Shown here in pieces: positions 1 to 14,110 of a stretch of 64,000 nucleotides of DNA. The position numbers were made by a program, and so were the translations under genes. Position 1 is the stretch's first letter; the number at the start of each line of letters is the position of its first letter. Source of the DNA: Epiperipatus broadwayi (lineage: Eukaryota; Onychophora; Udeonychophora; Euonychophora; Peripatidae); NCBI GenBank assembly GCA_028023455.1, contig JAQFVV010013349.1, positions 1 to 64,000 of the forward strand, written 5' to 3'. The notes beneath the pieces are model-generated. The model was not told the DNA's origin, did no database searches, and saw only the letters and a list, made by a program, of their open reading frames with translations.

Positions 1-325
1 GGATCTGCCTTTCATTCTCTTCCATCCCTAATTTTATCTGCTCATTATTCCTTTCTCCTTCTAGTTCTTTAAAGGTAATTTCCGAACCGAACTTCTCACT
101 GCCCAAACCATCATTTTCATTCCCAGATTCACTGCTTTCCCTCATGTTGATTAATTTTTCCATGTGATTCTATTATTATTACTTGCGATAACAAAATTCG
201 CTGCCCCTTCCCTTCCTACATTATTACCTATGCCAAAATTCAACTCCCTCTTAACTATTCTGTTTCTGCCATCTACTCCTATACTGTCCCCTATCACTGC
301 CAAAATATTTACATTCAACTATCTT
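1..325 (-). pseudogene. coding-like relic of unknown family, cut by the left window edge
   Basis: On the minus strand two overlapping open frames cover this stretch. The first, from about 325 to 155, reads NVNILAVIGDSIGVDG and continues with a mixed, non-repetitive amino-acid composition. The second begins at an ATG at 163-161 (MEKLINMRESSESGNE...) and stays open to the window edge; it is rich in Glu, Asn and Ser. The two frames are offset by one base, so this looks like one decayed reading frame with a frameshift near position 160. The base composition is less AT-biased than the flanks, which is why I keep it. The plus strand is correspondingly pyrimidine-rich and could instead be an intron-end tract. 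I do not recognise the family; the GDS-I motif alone is not enough to claim an SGNH-type ORF1 domain. Confidence 0.3.
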
Positions 326-927
326 TGTCAAAACTAATACATATCAATCAATGAAATAACATATTAAAGATAATTTTTTTTTTACCGTGACGTTCCCTTG
401 TCATATAGTCCGCTGGCTTTCTTGCACCTGAAATGTACTTAAAAAAATCTTTTAATTTCCCCTTCGTACAAGACATGTAAAAAAATGTGATACAATGACC
501 CTCTTTTTGCTCATTCACAGACTTGATTATTGTTTTTGCGAGTGTTTACCGGTTGATAAAATTTATAGTGTGTATAATACATGGGCGCCATGTCAACACA
601 GTTGGCTTATCTCTCATCACTATCCCTGGTTTGCATGCACATCTATAAGTTTGACTGCTCAATTTAAAAAAAATGAAACATTAATAAGTTTAAAGCAAAA
701 CACTTAGCAAAATTTAGTAATAATATACATTATTGTTTATCCGATTGATATTATCAATACAAAATGAATTTTGAAATCACATCTCTTATTGTGCATCTTT
801 TAGGTTCGGAAAAAAAATATCTACATATTTCATGATTCTTTAAAACTAGAGAATGTTACACCACCGATGTCCACAAGACTATATGATACTCTATGTTTCT
901 TGGACTCTTTGGATTCTTTATCAACAT
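326..927. other. AT-rich non-coding stretch, nothing recognised
   Basis: No reading frame, repeat or RNA signal that I can support. A short 70-residue frame at 495-707 (+) has no recognisable motif and I treat it as chance. Confidence 0.5.
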
Positions 928-1224
928 GAAGGCATGTAGGCCATTGAAGCATTTTGCCAACTACATCTGGCTTCTTGGCACTACACAAGATACAGTTTAT
1001 AAGGGTATTCACCTATTTATGTTTACTCTAAATACATGAGCTATTAAAGCATTACCAACTACATCTTGCTACTTGACAACATATAATTCAGTTTATAAGG
1101 GTCTTCACCTATTTACGGTTACTCTAAATACATGAGTCATTAAAGCATTATCAACTACATCTGGCTATTTGATAACATATAATTCAGTTTATAAGGGTCT
1201 TCACCTATTTACGGTTACTCTAAG
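928..1224. repeat. minisatellite, about 97-bp unit, three copies
   Basis: Three head-to-tail copies share the phrases CATTAAAGCATTA, CAACTACATCT, CAGTTTATAAGGGTCTTC and ACCTATTTACGGTTACTC. The CTACATCT anchor recurs at 961, 1059 and 1155, giving periods of 98 and 96. The last two copies are nearly identical and the first is more diverged, as expected for stepwise local expansion. Confidence 0.85.
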
Positions 1225-4200
1225 GGACATTAATGCATACATATACATTTTATTTGTTCATCAAATCATGAATCCAAGATTTGAAATACGGTTAACCAGA
1301 CTACTTTATAAACACAAATATAAGATAAATAGCACAACTTAAACACACCAAAGTTCATATAGCTGCTTGGGAAGATAACCATTTCTCCACTATAAAAGAC
1401 GCTTCATTTGTTTAATCTCACTATTTCAAAAGCACTAAAAAAAATTTGATGTATGTCTACAATTTGCATAGTCTCCAGGGTATTGCATGGTGTGTACATA
1501 TTATTAAGGCAGGACAATTTTGGGTTCAAACCCAGGAATTTTTTTTACATACATTAATTTATTAATATTTGAAACAGAGGAGAAAAAAGCATTATACATA
1601 ATCTAAGATGCTCTGTAGGGTATTGCAGGGTGTGGTAATTTTGAAAGGCCCCATAGATGGGTGTCCAAACCCAGAGAAAAAAATATCACTGTACCAGTCA
1701 GAATTGTATGTTCCTCTGACAAGAATTAGCATTTAAGCAAAAGTACCTATAGTTCAATCATATACGAGATACACAGATCATGTATACTCATGAACTAAGC
1801 TTTATTGCCTGCTTCCCAAGTCTATCCCATTACAAACAACATTTCTCATGATAGCAGCCTACCTTTAAATTATCTCTGGCCCAGAGGGGCAGCAGAGACA
1901 CAAGACACCTAATGCTTAACTAAATGATAATGTAACATAATAACAGATGTGCATGCATGAACCAATAAAATCTCAAAAAGATAGATTATTAAATATGAAT
2001 TTATTTAGCATGATATTAATAATAAGAATCGATTAATATGTGAATAGCTGGATATAGAGATTTCCAACAAGTTAGTACCTTTACTATACAAAGAATACTC
2101 AATCTAGGTTTCACTTTCAGTCCCTTAAGCATTCCATATCAACCTTAATAACATATCTTAAGGGTTTATGGATGTGCATTACTAAACATGATGGATGTGC
2201 ATTACTAAACATACATGGTAAGAAATTTATTATTTGAACCGATGTGGCTTAATATGCTAATACAATTTAACAAGTGTCTATTATTCATGCTATGACATTT
2301 TTAAATAATTAAAACTATGACAGACTGCAATAGCCATACATGGGCCTTTAGAATGAATATTTATAAGATTTCAAGTTACATAGAATATAACAAAATTCAA
2401 TAATTGAAATTGGGCTTTTATTATAACTAATACATTTTAAATAATAAATGATCTAGTGAGCTTGGATTACACCTGGATTTCATTCGAGTTATATTGACAA
2501 TAGATTAGTTATTTTGGGACATTAGGAGATGATTCACTACTTATGATTTACAAAAAGAATAAGGAAAAGCATAACTATTTCAACATTGTCACATGACTCG
2601 ACCTTTATAGTTTTTATTAATAGTTAATTATTAACGTATTTAATAGCGATTAAACGAAGGATGGCAGTGCTAATAAGCGATAATATATAATAAGGCAAAT
2701 TAAATTTATTTTATAATGAGAACTTGGGATGGCTTAGGAAAATCATATCATCATGGCTTACAGGCATCTAAATATATGAGGAACGATGAACAATAGAGTG
2801 CGGACTGGATGACAATGTTTGAGAAAACGAGAAGCTTCATCAACTTGAGGATAAAGAATATAGGCTTATCTGCACTTGTGACAGATAGCATCCGAGGAGG
2901 TGGTCGGCAAGATACCATGGTTCTGATTTGTCAAATGTTAACCCATAGCAGCGCTTACACAACCAGCACAATCTGTGGAAATTGGGGATTCCACACTCCA
3001 CTGAGAAATGTGCTTTATGGATTCCAATAATAGGAGAAAGTATGATAAAGCAATTTTTGATTAATGAACACTATCATCGGGACACGTTGTGAAGGCTTTC
3101 AGGTTTGTCTTAACCCTGATTTATCTGGCCTAAAATAGTAATTAAGCCTAGCGTAATGAAATAATTATGTGCAAGCAATCCCAAAAAGGGGACATACAAA
3201 TTACTTAAAGAACTTATCTGACACATTACTAATATAATATAAGAATTAAGGATCCCTTCGTTAAATGCATATTAACACACCCTAGAAATTAATTACTTAA
3301 ATTATCATTAGGTGGCGGGCTACTTATATAATGAATCATCACTTAAAATGAGGATCTGAATTTAATTTATTTAATATGGAACTTCTATAATATTGATCAA
3401 TAGCGTGAAATAATAGTAAATAATTTAGTTTAAATAGCATTGTCTGGCATAATATTAATTAATAAAACATAGTTTAGGAGTACTTCTCCATCGGGAAAAT
3501 TTTATAGTGTAGTAAGAAAACTTACGTTTACGGTTAAATATTCTTTAATGGCGGAATAGCAATAATAAAATAAGATTGATTCGCCAGATTGAGTTATTAG
3601 CATATTAAAATTGGTATGATTTACATAATATTAAATAAAAAAATTGCTGCATTTAAAATAAAAAATACAACAAGAGTGGAAACCTAGCATTCGAGTTTAG
3701 AAAGTAAAATACAATTTAAATATAAAAAGTAAAAAAAAATCAAAAAGAGGTCATGTTAAAGCAATTAATCGGTTTAGCATTACCGACGGAAAAATAAGCA
3801 ATTACATTTTGAAATTATAAAGATTACAAAACTAGAGATATTTAAAAAGACAAACATTAGGTGATTGGAATTAACATTATTGAAGGTTGAAGTTTACTTT
3901 TTATGATTAAGAGGATTATTAAGATGAAAGCATTAGAGTTAATTTTGCAGCAGGGAATTACCTTTTTTTCAGATGACTTCACGGCTGTATGCACACATGT
4001 TGGCTCCATGTTTTATGAAATATAGTTAATTTAGCAGTATTTTGATAAAATTGGAGTTTCAGTCCATTCCTTATGTAATATACAGTTCATTTTGGCAGTA
4101 GTTTGGACACGATGACGTACGAGTACTTTGGCATTGGTTAGATCTTGGAAAGATTGGGGAAGCAAATCTAAATTCTACTCACTCACCATTTTACGTTTCT

Positions 4201-4735
4201 GAGTAACATAACTTCCCCCATGAACAGCGTTAGAAAATACCATGTAGGGCTCTTTTAGTTAGGAAATGTGATGGTATTTATACTCATTTGTGACTGCCTT
4301 TGGGTAATCCCCGGATGTATATTAACGGTTACAATGATACAGAAAATTTTGAAGGATGAGCAAGATCAACTTCGAGAAAGCTGGTCTTAATCTATTTTAG
4401 GCTGAAAATAGACCTGTGGAATAAAAATTAAGTAACATGAAATTTAAATAAACCTGTATTAGAATAAAAACAGATTCTTTCTGAATTTAGAATATGGTAA
4501 GACTTTTGTTTAATACATTTGCAGTACACTCTCGAACCTTCTCCCTATTAAAATAGATATGAATAAAAGTATACGTAATACAATGCTCTCAATTATTAAG
4601 TTTTTTCTGTTACACACACATACACATGATTGTCTACGGTAATAGAAATATATAATTTATATGTATATTAATTTTAGATGAATGTAAATTTCACAAAGAC
4701 ATAAACAATCACGTGCATCGGTATACCTTCACTCC
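1225..4735. other. AT-rich non-coding stretch with possible old dispersed repeats
   Basis: No supported gene. The phrase AGGGTATTGCA recurs at about 1480 and 1620, each time followed by a T-arm-like AAACCCAG phrase, so a pair of short related repeats may lie at 1440-1680. The interval 2790-3110 is less AT-rich than its surroundings but has no frame longer than 73 residues and no motif I can name. Confidence 0.35.
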
Positions 4736-4754
4736 CTAGTTGTTTATGATTAAA

Positions 4755-4812
4755 TGATTGGGTTTGAACCCATGTTTGGAGGTTTCAAACACCACCAGAA
4801 ACTGAAGCCAAT
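4755..4812 (-). repeat. possible tRNA-derived SINE fragment (B-box-like T arm)
   Basis: On the minus strand GGGTTCAAACCC at 4771-4760 is a good RNA polymerase III B box. TGGCTTCAGTT about 35 bases upstream (near 4810-4800) is a weak A box. The fragment abuts the (AT)n tract at 4839. The B box here is palindromic and so occurs easily by chance, which keeps confidence low. Confidence 0.25.
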
Positions 4813-4836
4813 TGTGTGCAACAGATTTGAGTGCTT

Positions 4837-5640
<804 letters not shown>

Positions 5641-5984
5641 TACAATATATAAAAATGATTGCATTATGAAGTATGATTTGTACATGAAAATATTTGGTAT
5701 TTGATTTAAAAGGCCTTATTTAAAAAGTTTAAATCATTTAATTGACTTGAATAATAGAGATGGCTGCCTTAACTTTAAATGTAACTGTTAAGTGTTATTT
5801 AATTGATATTATGAAAAAAAAGTATAATATTTGATATAAAATTCAACTTTTTGTATGACAAGAATTTTAAAAGTCAGTTTTACAATAATAATCATGTTAA
5901 TTTGTCAAATGTAAATCTCAATTTTTTTTTAAAAAAAAAAAAAACATATATTAAAACTTGGTTTAAAATATGTTAGTGGTCAGT

Positions 5985-7240
5985 GGAAAGACAGTGATCT
6001 AGAATTTAAATCTTCAGTTGAAATTTTTTTACGAATAATTAAATGTGATTTACAAATTTGTAAAGATTTAGTAAAATCAGTAAAGAAAAAATATATATAT
6101 TTATAAAATGAACTATGAGTGGAATGTAAAAATAAGTATGTTTTAAAAAATTACAACTGATAATAGTTTATTTTTTATAAAAGAAGATAAAAAAATAAGA
6201 ATGATGTATTATTAAAATCTGATTATGAAGACAAAGTTATTCTTCAAATAAATAATCTTAATTTTATGAAAGTTGATAAAGTAAATATAGAAAATTGACA
6301 TACAAAATTTATTATAACATTTTTTTTTAAAAAATAGTTAAAAATAATGTGATTGATAATAGAACTTTCTATAAGATTTATCCTACTGTTGCAATTTGTC
6401 CCTAAATTTTTGTATATATAAAACTGCATAAAAAGAATAAATCATTATGTTTAATGTTTGATATGGATGAGAGTGATTTATTATGAAACATGTTGTTTAA
6501 TTGAGAAATAGCTAGAAGGCATTCTTGGTTTGGGTATATATACATTATGTTCAACATTTGATTTTGTTAAAAAAATATATAACATTATGATTGATGTTAA
6601 TGATGTTATATGTACTCTAAACCTAAGTGAAATGTGTGGATTCATTGATCAAATACATCTACTGAAATTATTTCAAAAACTTTAAGTTTACAAGATGTTA
6701 AGTTGAAATAATACAATTTATAAGTGAAATATTAACCATTATAAATTAAAATATTTATGCAGTTTTTTAAGAAGGATTTTTATAAAATGAGTAATGGCTG
6801 ACCAGTGGGTTTACCCAGTGTTGCTCAAATATATAATTTTTATAATTTGTACATATGAAAAAAAATATTGTAAAAAAATCTTAAAAAAACAACAACATTT
6901 CAATATATTATCCATGTGTTGATAATGTTTTTTGTATGTGAAAGGTACAATAAAATAAAAAAAGTTTTTCAAAAAAAAATATTTTAAATGGCTTAAAATA
7001 GATAAAACAGATGAACATTTAATATGTGTTCAATTTTTTGATTTTAAAATAACTAGAAATCAATGTATGCTGGATTACTGTATGGCCAATATACATGTAG
7101 TAAAAAGAGATTATATTCCATATAAATCAAGAGTGCCAATTTTCCATAAAATGACAGGTTAGAAGTTTTTCTGATTAATGTTTTTTTTTTTTGCAAATAT
7201 TTATCAGATAAAGGCAAAAATGTGAAATATATTCGAATGG
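5985..7240 (+). mobile_element. Penelope-like element, family A: decayed RT fragment, opposite strand
   Basis: The plus strand carries the same blocks as the preceding element in the same order. An N-terminal region includes NNLNFMKVDKVN (about 6247-6290). A palm block follows at about 6600-6700, then PVGLPSVAQI (about 6805-6835). The catalytic region reads CVDNV at 6915-6929, and a C-terminal block at 7010-7165 includes YIPYKSRVPIFHKMTG. Several in-frame stops and frameshifts are present. The fragment ends at the (AT)n tract at 7247, mirroring the minus copy that ends at 4943. The two copies therefore form a large, imperfect head-to-head inverted arrangement of about 2.3 kb. Confidence 0.7.
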
Positions 7241-7245
7241 ATTTG

Positions 7246-7376
<131 letters not shown>

Positions 7377-7420
7377 AAACAAAGATTTTTCATGGGTTGC
7401 AGATATAAAATACATAATTT

Positions 7421-7535
7421 GCGGGTTCATTCGTGTTAAAAACTTTTAAATATTAATATACCAACAATTCGACTTGGTCACGCAAGTCATCCACTGGGCA
7501 ATAAAAGGTAGAAAGAAGGTTTTAGAGGCGCTACA
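7421..7535 (-). repeat. PLE family B pseudo-LTR, left arm
   Basis: It matches the reverse complement of 8605-8732 through GCGGGTTCAT, TTTAAATATTAATATACC, CAAGTCATCCACT and AAAGGTAGAAAGA with scattered mismatches. The two arms could pair in a transcript as a long hairpin with a 1-kb loop. Confidence 0.8.
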
Positions 7536-8604
7536 CTCACTGATTTGAATAAATGTTAAAGTTCCACCAATAGCAAAAATGTTAAATTTAAAAATGTTTT
7601 TTTTTTTTTTTAAATCTTTGCAAATAGGAGGTAGTTTACATGTACCATCCTACTCATTGATACAATCTGGCATTTTAAGTATCTCAATTGCATCTCTAAG
7701 TTTGCTCTGGTAGAGATTATCACATCTGGATGTGATCCTGGTACTAGAAAAATCAATTTTATGACCTCAATCTATAGTATGGAGTGAGAGTGTTGCTGCT
7801 GATGAATGTTGTTTAACTGCATGAGCATGTTCATCTCTCCTAACACTGATGCAACTATTACTCATACCTATGTAAGAAGCTGTACAATTTTTACGAGATT
7901 GGATAAACACCATTAAATGCAACAGGGATTAAATCCTTAAGCTTGGTTATTATATTGCTGAACTTTTGATGAGTAGATAATGCTGTATCTATATTATAGT
8001 ATTTTAATATACATCTAATACTGTCTGTAGTTCTTTTTACATATGGAACACAAATCCTAATAGCTGATTTATCATCTTTTTGTTTCCTATTTTGGTCTTG
8101 AAATAAGGCTTTTTGTATAAATTTATAATTATAACTATTTGCTAATAAAACACTATTAATAAGATTTATTTTTTCTTTCACATTTGAATTATCTGAAAGG
8201 TTAATTGCTCTATTTAAAGTAGTTTTGGTTTCATAAACTAAATGAGTTGGGTGATGATGAGAATGAAAATATAAATATCTGTCTGTGTATGTTGTCTTTC
8301 TGTAAATCGAAAAAGATAAACTCTTTGGTGTTCTAGTGACTAGTACATCAAGAAAAGGAGTTGTCCATCAGACTCTGTCTCCATTATAAATTTAATATGC
8401 GAATGCATATTATTTAAATTAAGAAAAAAAACATCTAATTTATTTTTTTCATGTTGTCATATGACAAAAGTGTCATTAATGTATCTGAGCCAAATATGGG
8501 TTTTTAATGATGATGATTATAAAGCACCAGTTTTTATATTTTTCATGAATAAATCAGCTATTACTCCTGAGTAAAGTGCGCCCATAGGAGTAACAAAAAC
8601 TATT

Positions 8605-8732
8605 CTATATAATTGTAGCTCTTTTACAACCGTCTTTCTACCTTTTGTCATCTAGTGGATGACTTGAGTGACGAAGTCAAAACGTCGGTATATTAATATT
8701 TAAATTGTTTTAACTCTGATGAACCCGCCCCT
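8605..8732 (+). repeat. PLE family B pseudo-LTR, right arm (inverted)
   Basis: Inverted partner of the left arm. It joins the RT fragment directly at about 8604, the 5' truncation point. It contains GACTTGAGTGACGAAGTC followed by AAAACGTC, which resembles a decayed hammerhead stem II plus GAAACGUC box; see findings. Confidence 0.75.
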
Positions 8733-10379
8733 AAACAATCACACTCTAAAATCGAAGATCTCTCAAATAATAATCGCTCTCTGATTCTCTCTAATTTATA
8801 GACCTTCTCTCTAACTTATAAAAATATTTCAAGCAAAACTGTAACAAGTTCTGATTATTAGACAAATATCCTTTACACAATATTTGTGTTGGGTTGAGAC
8901 TCTTACAGATTATACTAAGGATTACAAAGTAAACAGCTCAGTTGTCGGTTACATATAAAGAATTAGCTACAGAGATATACAATTAAGACAAAGAAAGAAG
9001 TTAGCTCTGATAGAATAAATTATTTCAAATAAAACATATAATTTTGGGAAGAGATAAAAACTCAATCATTCCCTCATAAATAATTTAGAATAAAGTAAAT
9101 ATCCACCTTCACCCCAATCAAACTCTCTGAGCTATAAATATTTGCACTTTCAAAAGTATTCTTCTCTAGACTCTTGTAATTAACAAACTCTCGTGTATGG
9201 TTTAATATTATCCACTGATATGATTTGACTTCCTTTACGTCTTGTAGAATAAATAAAATTCTTTCTTATAAGGTCAAATAAAGATCTCAGAGTTTTCTTA
9301 CTGGTATTTTATCAATATTTTAATGGTATAGTGTTGTAAGGCAAATTACTGACATTATAGAAGACTTTAAGAACATACACTTCCTAACAAGCTAATGCAT
9401 CTGATTAATATCATAATAATAATCACGTAGATTACCAAAGAAAATGCTTACATTATTCAATAAATATCTAATAAAAAAATCATGTAAATAAATTTAGATT
9501 ACTTATTGCCTGTTACCTAGAATGACATTCAAATAATAGAAGGAAAACAATACATTACATTTCCCTCTCTTATCCCAAACAACACAGATAAAATACTTCA
9601 TTTACAATATTTAAATTCTGATAAGAGGTTGATAATGTGCAGTCTGAATTATGGATGGATACATCCATTGCAATACTTAAATGAACTGTTGTCAATTTAA
9701 AATTTAATTAAGACAAATTGATATATTTATTATTATTAATTATTAGTAATTTTTGAATCATGAGAATTATAATTATCCGATTTGAAAATATACATTTATT
9801 TCATTTTGTGGGTTTGTGGAACAAAGAGAAGAATTTCACACAAAAAAATACTCAAAAATAAAATTTTAATACATTTTAAAAATACATTTATTACATTTAG
9901 ACATAAAAAAAATATTTACAGCAAACTAATATATCACAGCTTACACATCATAGCTACTAGATCCTTTCCATTTAAACTTTAAGAAGTTAATAATTTAAGT
10001 ACATTTTATGTCAAAACTATTGTTTCTCGGTTTTAAAAATTACACAATAAACTTAAGATTATAAATTATTATTATTTCTGGCTAAATATTTATTTGAAAT
10101 CACAATTTATTCTACTTCAACTAAGGCATTAAACAAACATTAATGAATTATAAAATAATAATTATAATAGTTGGCTAGCTTGCCCCGTAAGCTACTTAAC
10201 AATTTTCATATATTTTACATCTTAGCGCCTTTATCATATCTTACTATTGAATCATATAACAAAATTATGAAGATTAACTTCAAGCTAGTTTATTACTGCT
10301 TCTAACATAGCTGGCTAAAATGATGATGATAACTGTGATCATTAAATTACAACTGCCTCACACTATGTTAATTTTTAAA
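8733..10379. other. AT-rich non-coding stretch, nothing recognised
   Basis: No supported gene or repeat. CTCTCTAATTTATAGACC and CTCTCTAACTTATAAAAA at about 8785-8825 are a small local duplication. Confidence 0.4.
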
Positions 10380-11030
10380 AGAAAGGATACATAAAAACAT
10401 TCATCAGAAGTCGCACATACATTACTAGTTAACTTATTTAAAGTCCACATAATAATATTAAATTCAAAATTTATGGAACTTACAAATCCCTCGGCGAATT
10501 TCTCCATATAAAGTCTATAAATAGCATTGTGTCTGTGTATTTCCATCATGCTATGTTTAAATTAATAAATTAAATTATTAAATCTTGTGGATTTACTTGT
10601 ATCCTACTGGCAAAGCACATTAGAACAATATGGATATTATTATGACCAACAAAAGCACTGAAAATATACTACCTCAATAACTAGCTATCATTGCCATAAT
10701 ATTTATAAATACAATAGTCTACACCTTCTGTGGTGGACAATCTAGTCTTTAAATAGCACATGAGGGACAACATCACTAAATAAGCTCCTTATAGCAAGAC
10801 ACCTCACTATAATAATGGTGGCTTCCATGCTTATCTCTCAAGCATAAGTGAAGGCAAAGACGCAATCTTACCACCTAGAAAAGGGAAAACACACCAAATA
10901 AAAATGATTCTCTCCATGGAATCTAACTAAATAAACTGTATAAAATATTTTAGAACACTGTCTTCTCATGGCAAATACATATAATAATGGGAGATCATTT
11001 CCATCCCATAAATATCATAAATAGTACACT
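10380..11030 (+). repeat. diverged dispersed repeat, copy 1
   Basis: It shares ordered phrases with 13390-14110: ATCAGAAGTCG, CACCTTCT-TGGT, CACATGAGG, ACCACCTA followed by AAAACACACCAA, and TGGGAGATCATTT-CATCCCATAAA. Order and spacing are conserved but the background is heavily diverged, so this is an old interspersed element of unknown class. It has no coding content that I can see. Confidence 0.6.
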
Positions 11031-13389
11031 ATTTGATAAATCTAGAGCTATAAAGCATACCTATTTCTCACACTGGCTAGATACAAATTTATCCCTAATG
11101 ATAAATATTAATAGCTTGTACCATTATAAAAATCCACACATTAAATAATATCCGAAATCCACAGGAAAGTAATAGTTAAAACGTCTATAAACACATAAAA
11201 CTAGCATAGTAAATATTTGCATAAAATCAGGAATGCGCATACGAACAATGAGCATAATAACTATTTATGAAATTAATATAGATAGATTGATGCAATATAT
11301 ATTAGTAATTAAATGGGTAATGAAATAAATTTGTTCTCGGGAAAATTCAAAATCTAATTTTTGCTACGAATGATATTAAGAAAATTATTAAAACTTATGA
11401 CAAACACACCTGTAATGATTATTTGGCCCAAGTTATAAAGAATAGGCAATTTTAAAATTAAACATTTTGCCAATATATTTAAACTTACGTGTGTGTAATA
11501 AAAATCTCTACACACTTCATTGTAATCTCCTTGAGACAATTTCAGATGGTAAAGTAAGATACATTGACATGTAAAATAAAGCATAAAATATATAACTATT
11601 ATATCACCTTTTAAAAAAGAAATACAAATTACATTAGTAATGATGATGATGATAAATTCAGTTCATTAGTAAAGATTCCTGGACAGTAGGTAGATAATTT
11701 ATGGCGCGAGGTACCACGACCGTTAGCTACGGGAATAATATTGACGCATTAGTATTTTTCAAACCAATATATTTACTTATTTATTTATTTTGTATAAAAG
11801 AGAACAAAGCAGCTATAACTTCACTATGATAGTAGACAAGTACACGAATACGATATACTACTTTAAACATGAATAGGTATGGATACATTATATGACACAA
11901 TTTAATATTAACTAGCTAGTTTGAATACAACACTTTTGTACAATTATTATTAAATTCTAGTAGTTATCCATGGTTTCATTGAAAAAAATATTTTATAAAC
12001 AGTTTTCTGCTCTTTCTGGAGAAGCACATGATAAAGCAACATTTCTACCATAAATAAAATAATATGCCAGTTTTCATTAACAAATTTTTAATTTTCAGAA
12101 AGCAGTATTCAATTTATTTAGGTTTTTTTTTTTTTTTAAATTCATTCTATGACCTATAAGTATTTGCACTTTTCATCTTCTCTGTTAATGTTTCCCGAAA
12201 AAAAAAAAAAACAGTATGTAAATCATTTGCCAATATGATCTGAAAATTCTCTTCTTATAGCACAATTGTAGATTAAACTCTTTTAAGCCACACCACAATT
12301 GTAATATCAACAATAATTGATCACTTCTTAATTAAAGAATAATTATAATGACAATAATAATCTCAGAGTTTCTTTGTCTACTTTATTAAAAAAAAAAATA
12401 CTCTACTTTACTGTGTTGTACCATATGATTGGTATTCTGGTAAGCTATTGGAAAACATTCACTTTACTTCAAAGTTAATGTGTCCTCATATATCATCACC
12501 ACTATTATAACTATTTAAAGGGGTCATTAATATGATCAACAATGACATGAATAATCTCATAAAATTTCGAATAATATAGTCTTTTTATCCAGAATCTCAG
12601 TCAGAATAATAAAAATACAAGAGTCCTTTTTGTGTCCTTCCATCATCCATGACAACGCAATAAATTAACTAAGACAAATTAATTCAACAATTTAACTTGA
12701 TATAACTAAAATAATGTGCAGTGAGAGTTAATAACTTGGGAATAAATTCATTCTTATAATTAAATGATGTTTAGTGTGAAGTTTGCAATTACATAAATAA
12801 TTATTATTAAAATAAAAAAAAAATGATATATTCAAATCTGCGTAAAGTTTGTCTACCAGGCACATTAAGCTTTTAAAAGTTTGAAATGATTTCGGACTCC
12901 AGAAAATGTTTTGCAAATATTGTACAAACACACTTATATTTAGCATACAAAAAATGAATTCACAACGAATATTGACAAGACTATAATTCATTACTATCAC
13001 AGAACTAAAAAAATATATACAAATTTATTTAATATAGGGTATATAACAAGCCTGTGTTTCAGTTATTAAATTTATTTAATAATATCACATCGATACGAAA
13101 CATAAATCTACATTAATATGTCTATTGTTTAGGTATAGACTAAAAATATAAATTCACATGTTTGCAATCATGCTATTGCATTGGATTGACTAGCTAAAAA
13201 GTGCATCTCATGTACTAATACACTAATCTATACTTTTGGTAAACTTTCTATAAAGCTTTTACTTAAAGTTATTGACTAATTATTTTTTTTATTGATTAAC
13301 ACTATGAAATGAAGTACGCAAAATATTACATTTATTTCTAATAATCAAGTTATGGTTTATAATTGAACAACCTATTTCTAATTGTGGGT
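11031..13389. other. AT-rich non-coding stretch, nothing recognised
   Basis: No supported feature. Minus-strand frames of 76 and 90 residues (11354-11584, 12728-13000) have no motif and a composition expected from AT-rich noise. Confidence 0.4.
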
Positions 13390-14110
13390 CATTTATCAGA
13401 AGTCGTACTCACCATCTCACATTTAACTTAATGTCCACTTAAGTTACGACAATTATTTTAATTATAAGTGCAATTGAAACTATGAATATTTCTTAATTAT
13501 TAACTAACACTAAACATTGCGTTTGAATATTCCTCCAATAAATAAGCATTTTAAAATACGCAATTTTAACTTAACTTTCTCCATTGGTTTGCTTGTCAAC
13601 TACTAGCAAGATTCAGTAGCACAATACAAATATTGATCTCAATTACTAAGGCACTATTGATACTATAGTGCACTTTGAGGAACTAATACCTCAAACCTAA
13701 CATTTATTCTTGCCATAACTTTTAAAACAAAGCACAATAATCAACACCTTCTATGGTCGAACTATCTTTATGTGTCACATGAGGAATCTAGAATACTAAC
13801 GAATGTCTGCAGAGTAAAACACTACAAAGAAGTATTTGGTGGTTTGTTGCCTATTACTCAGACATAAAACGTATAGTTGTGGAATCTATATCCTCACCAC
13901 CTAAAGAAAACGAACACACACCAAGTATGATCTTTCTTTGGGATTTAAAATACATTATGTTTACTAAATATTATATCAATGATGGATCGTTCTATTCATG
14001 AGAATCGATCATATGGACTATCAAACCTACCATAGCCTTGTATCAAAGCTCATCCTCCCATGGAAAATAAAGTATTTTTGGGAGATCATTTTCATCCCAT
14101 AAAATAAAAT
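13390..14110 (+). repeat. diverged dispersed repeat, copy 2
   Basis: Direct-orientation relative of 10380-11030, with the same phrase order from ATCAGAAGTCG through TGGGAGATCATTTTCATCCC. It lies about 3 kb from copy 1, so either an old segmental duplication or two insertions of one family would explain it. Confidence 0.6.

Larger units (their letters stand above)
7421..8732 (-). mobile_element. Penelope-like element, family B, 5'-truncated, between inverted pseudo-LTRs
   Basis: Minus strand, in order: an RT block with VTPMG (8604-8590) and SGVIADLFM; WLRYINDTFVI, where the catalytic YIDD is YIND (about 8490-8460); a block FLDVLVTR (about 8350); SIYRKTTYTDRYL; then HLVYETKTTLNRAI (about 8245-8205). 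A continuous 96-residue frame at 8181-7891 covers the linker and ends at GVYPIS. After a one-base frameshift the GIY-YIG domain continues with CTASYIGMS and R-DEH (7890-7800), then GHKIDF and a terminal block around LYQSKLRDAIEILK. Stops interrupt several blocks. The copy is flanked by inverted repeats of roughly 115-125 bp (7421-7535 and 8605-8732) that share GGATGACTTG, AATATTAATATACC and AAAGGTAGAAAGA. A truncated element joined to inverted pseudo-LTRs is a known Penelope insertion form. Confidence 0.85.

Noticed and set aside
7796-7812. CTGATGA at 7799 and similar hits at 8706 and 47392 as hammerhead cores
   Set aside because: No stem II followed by GAAA occurs at the required distance.
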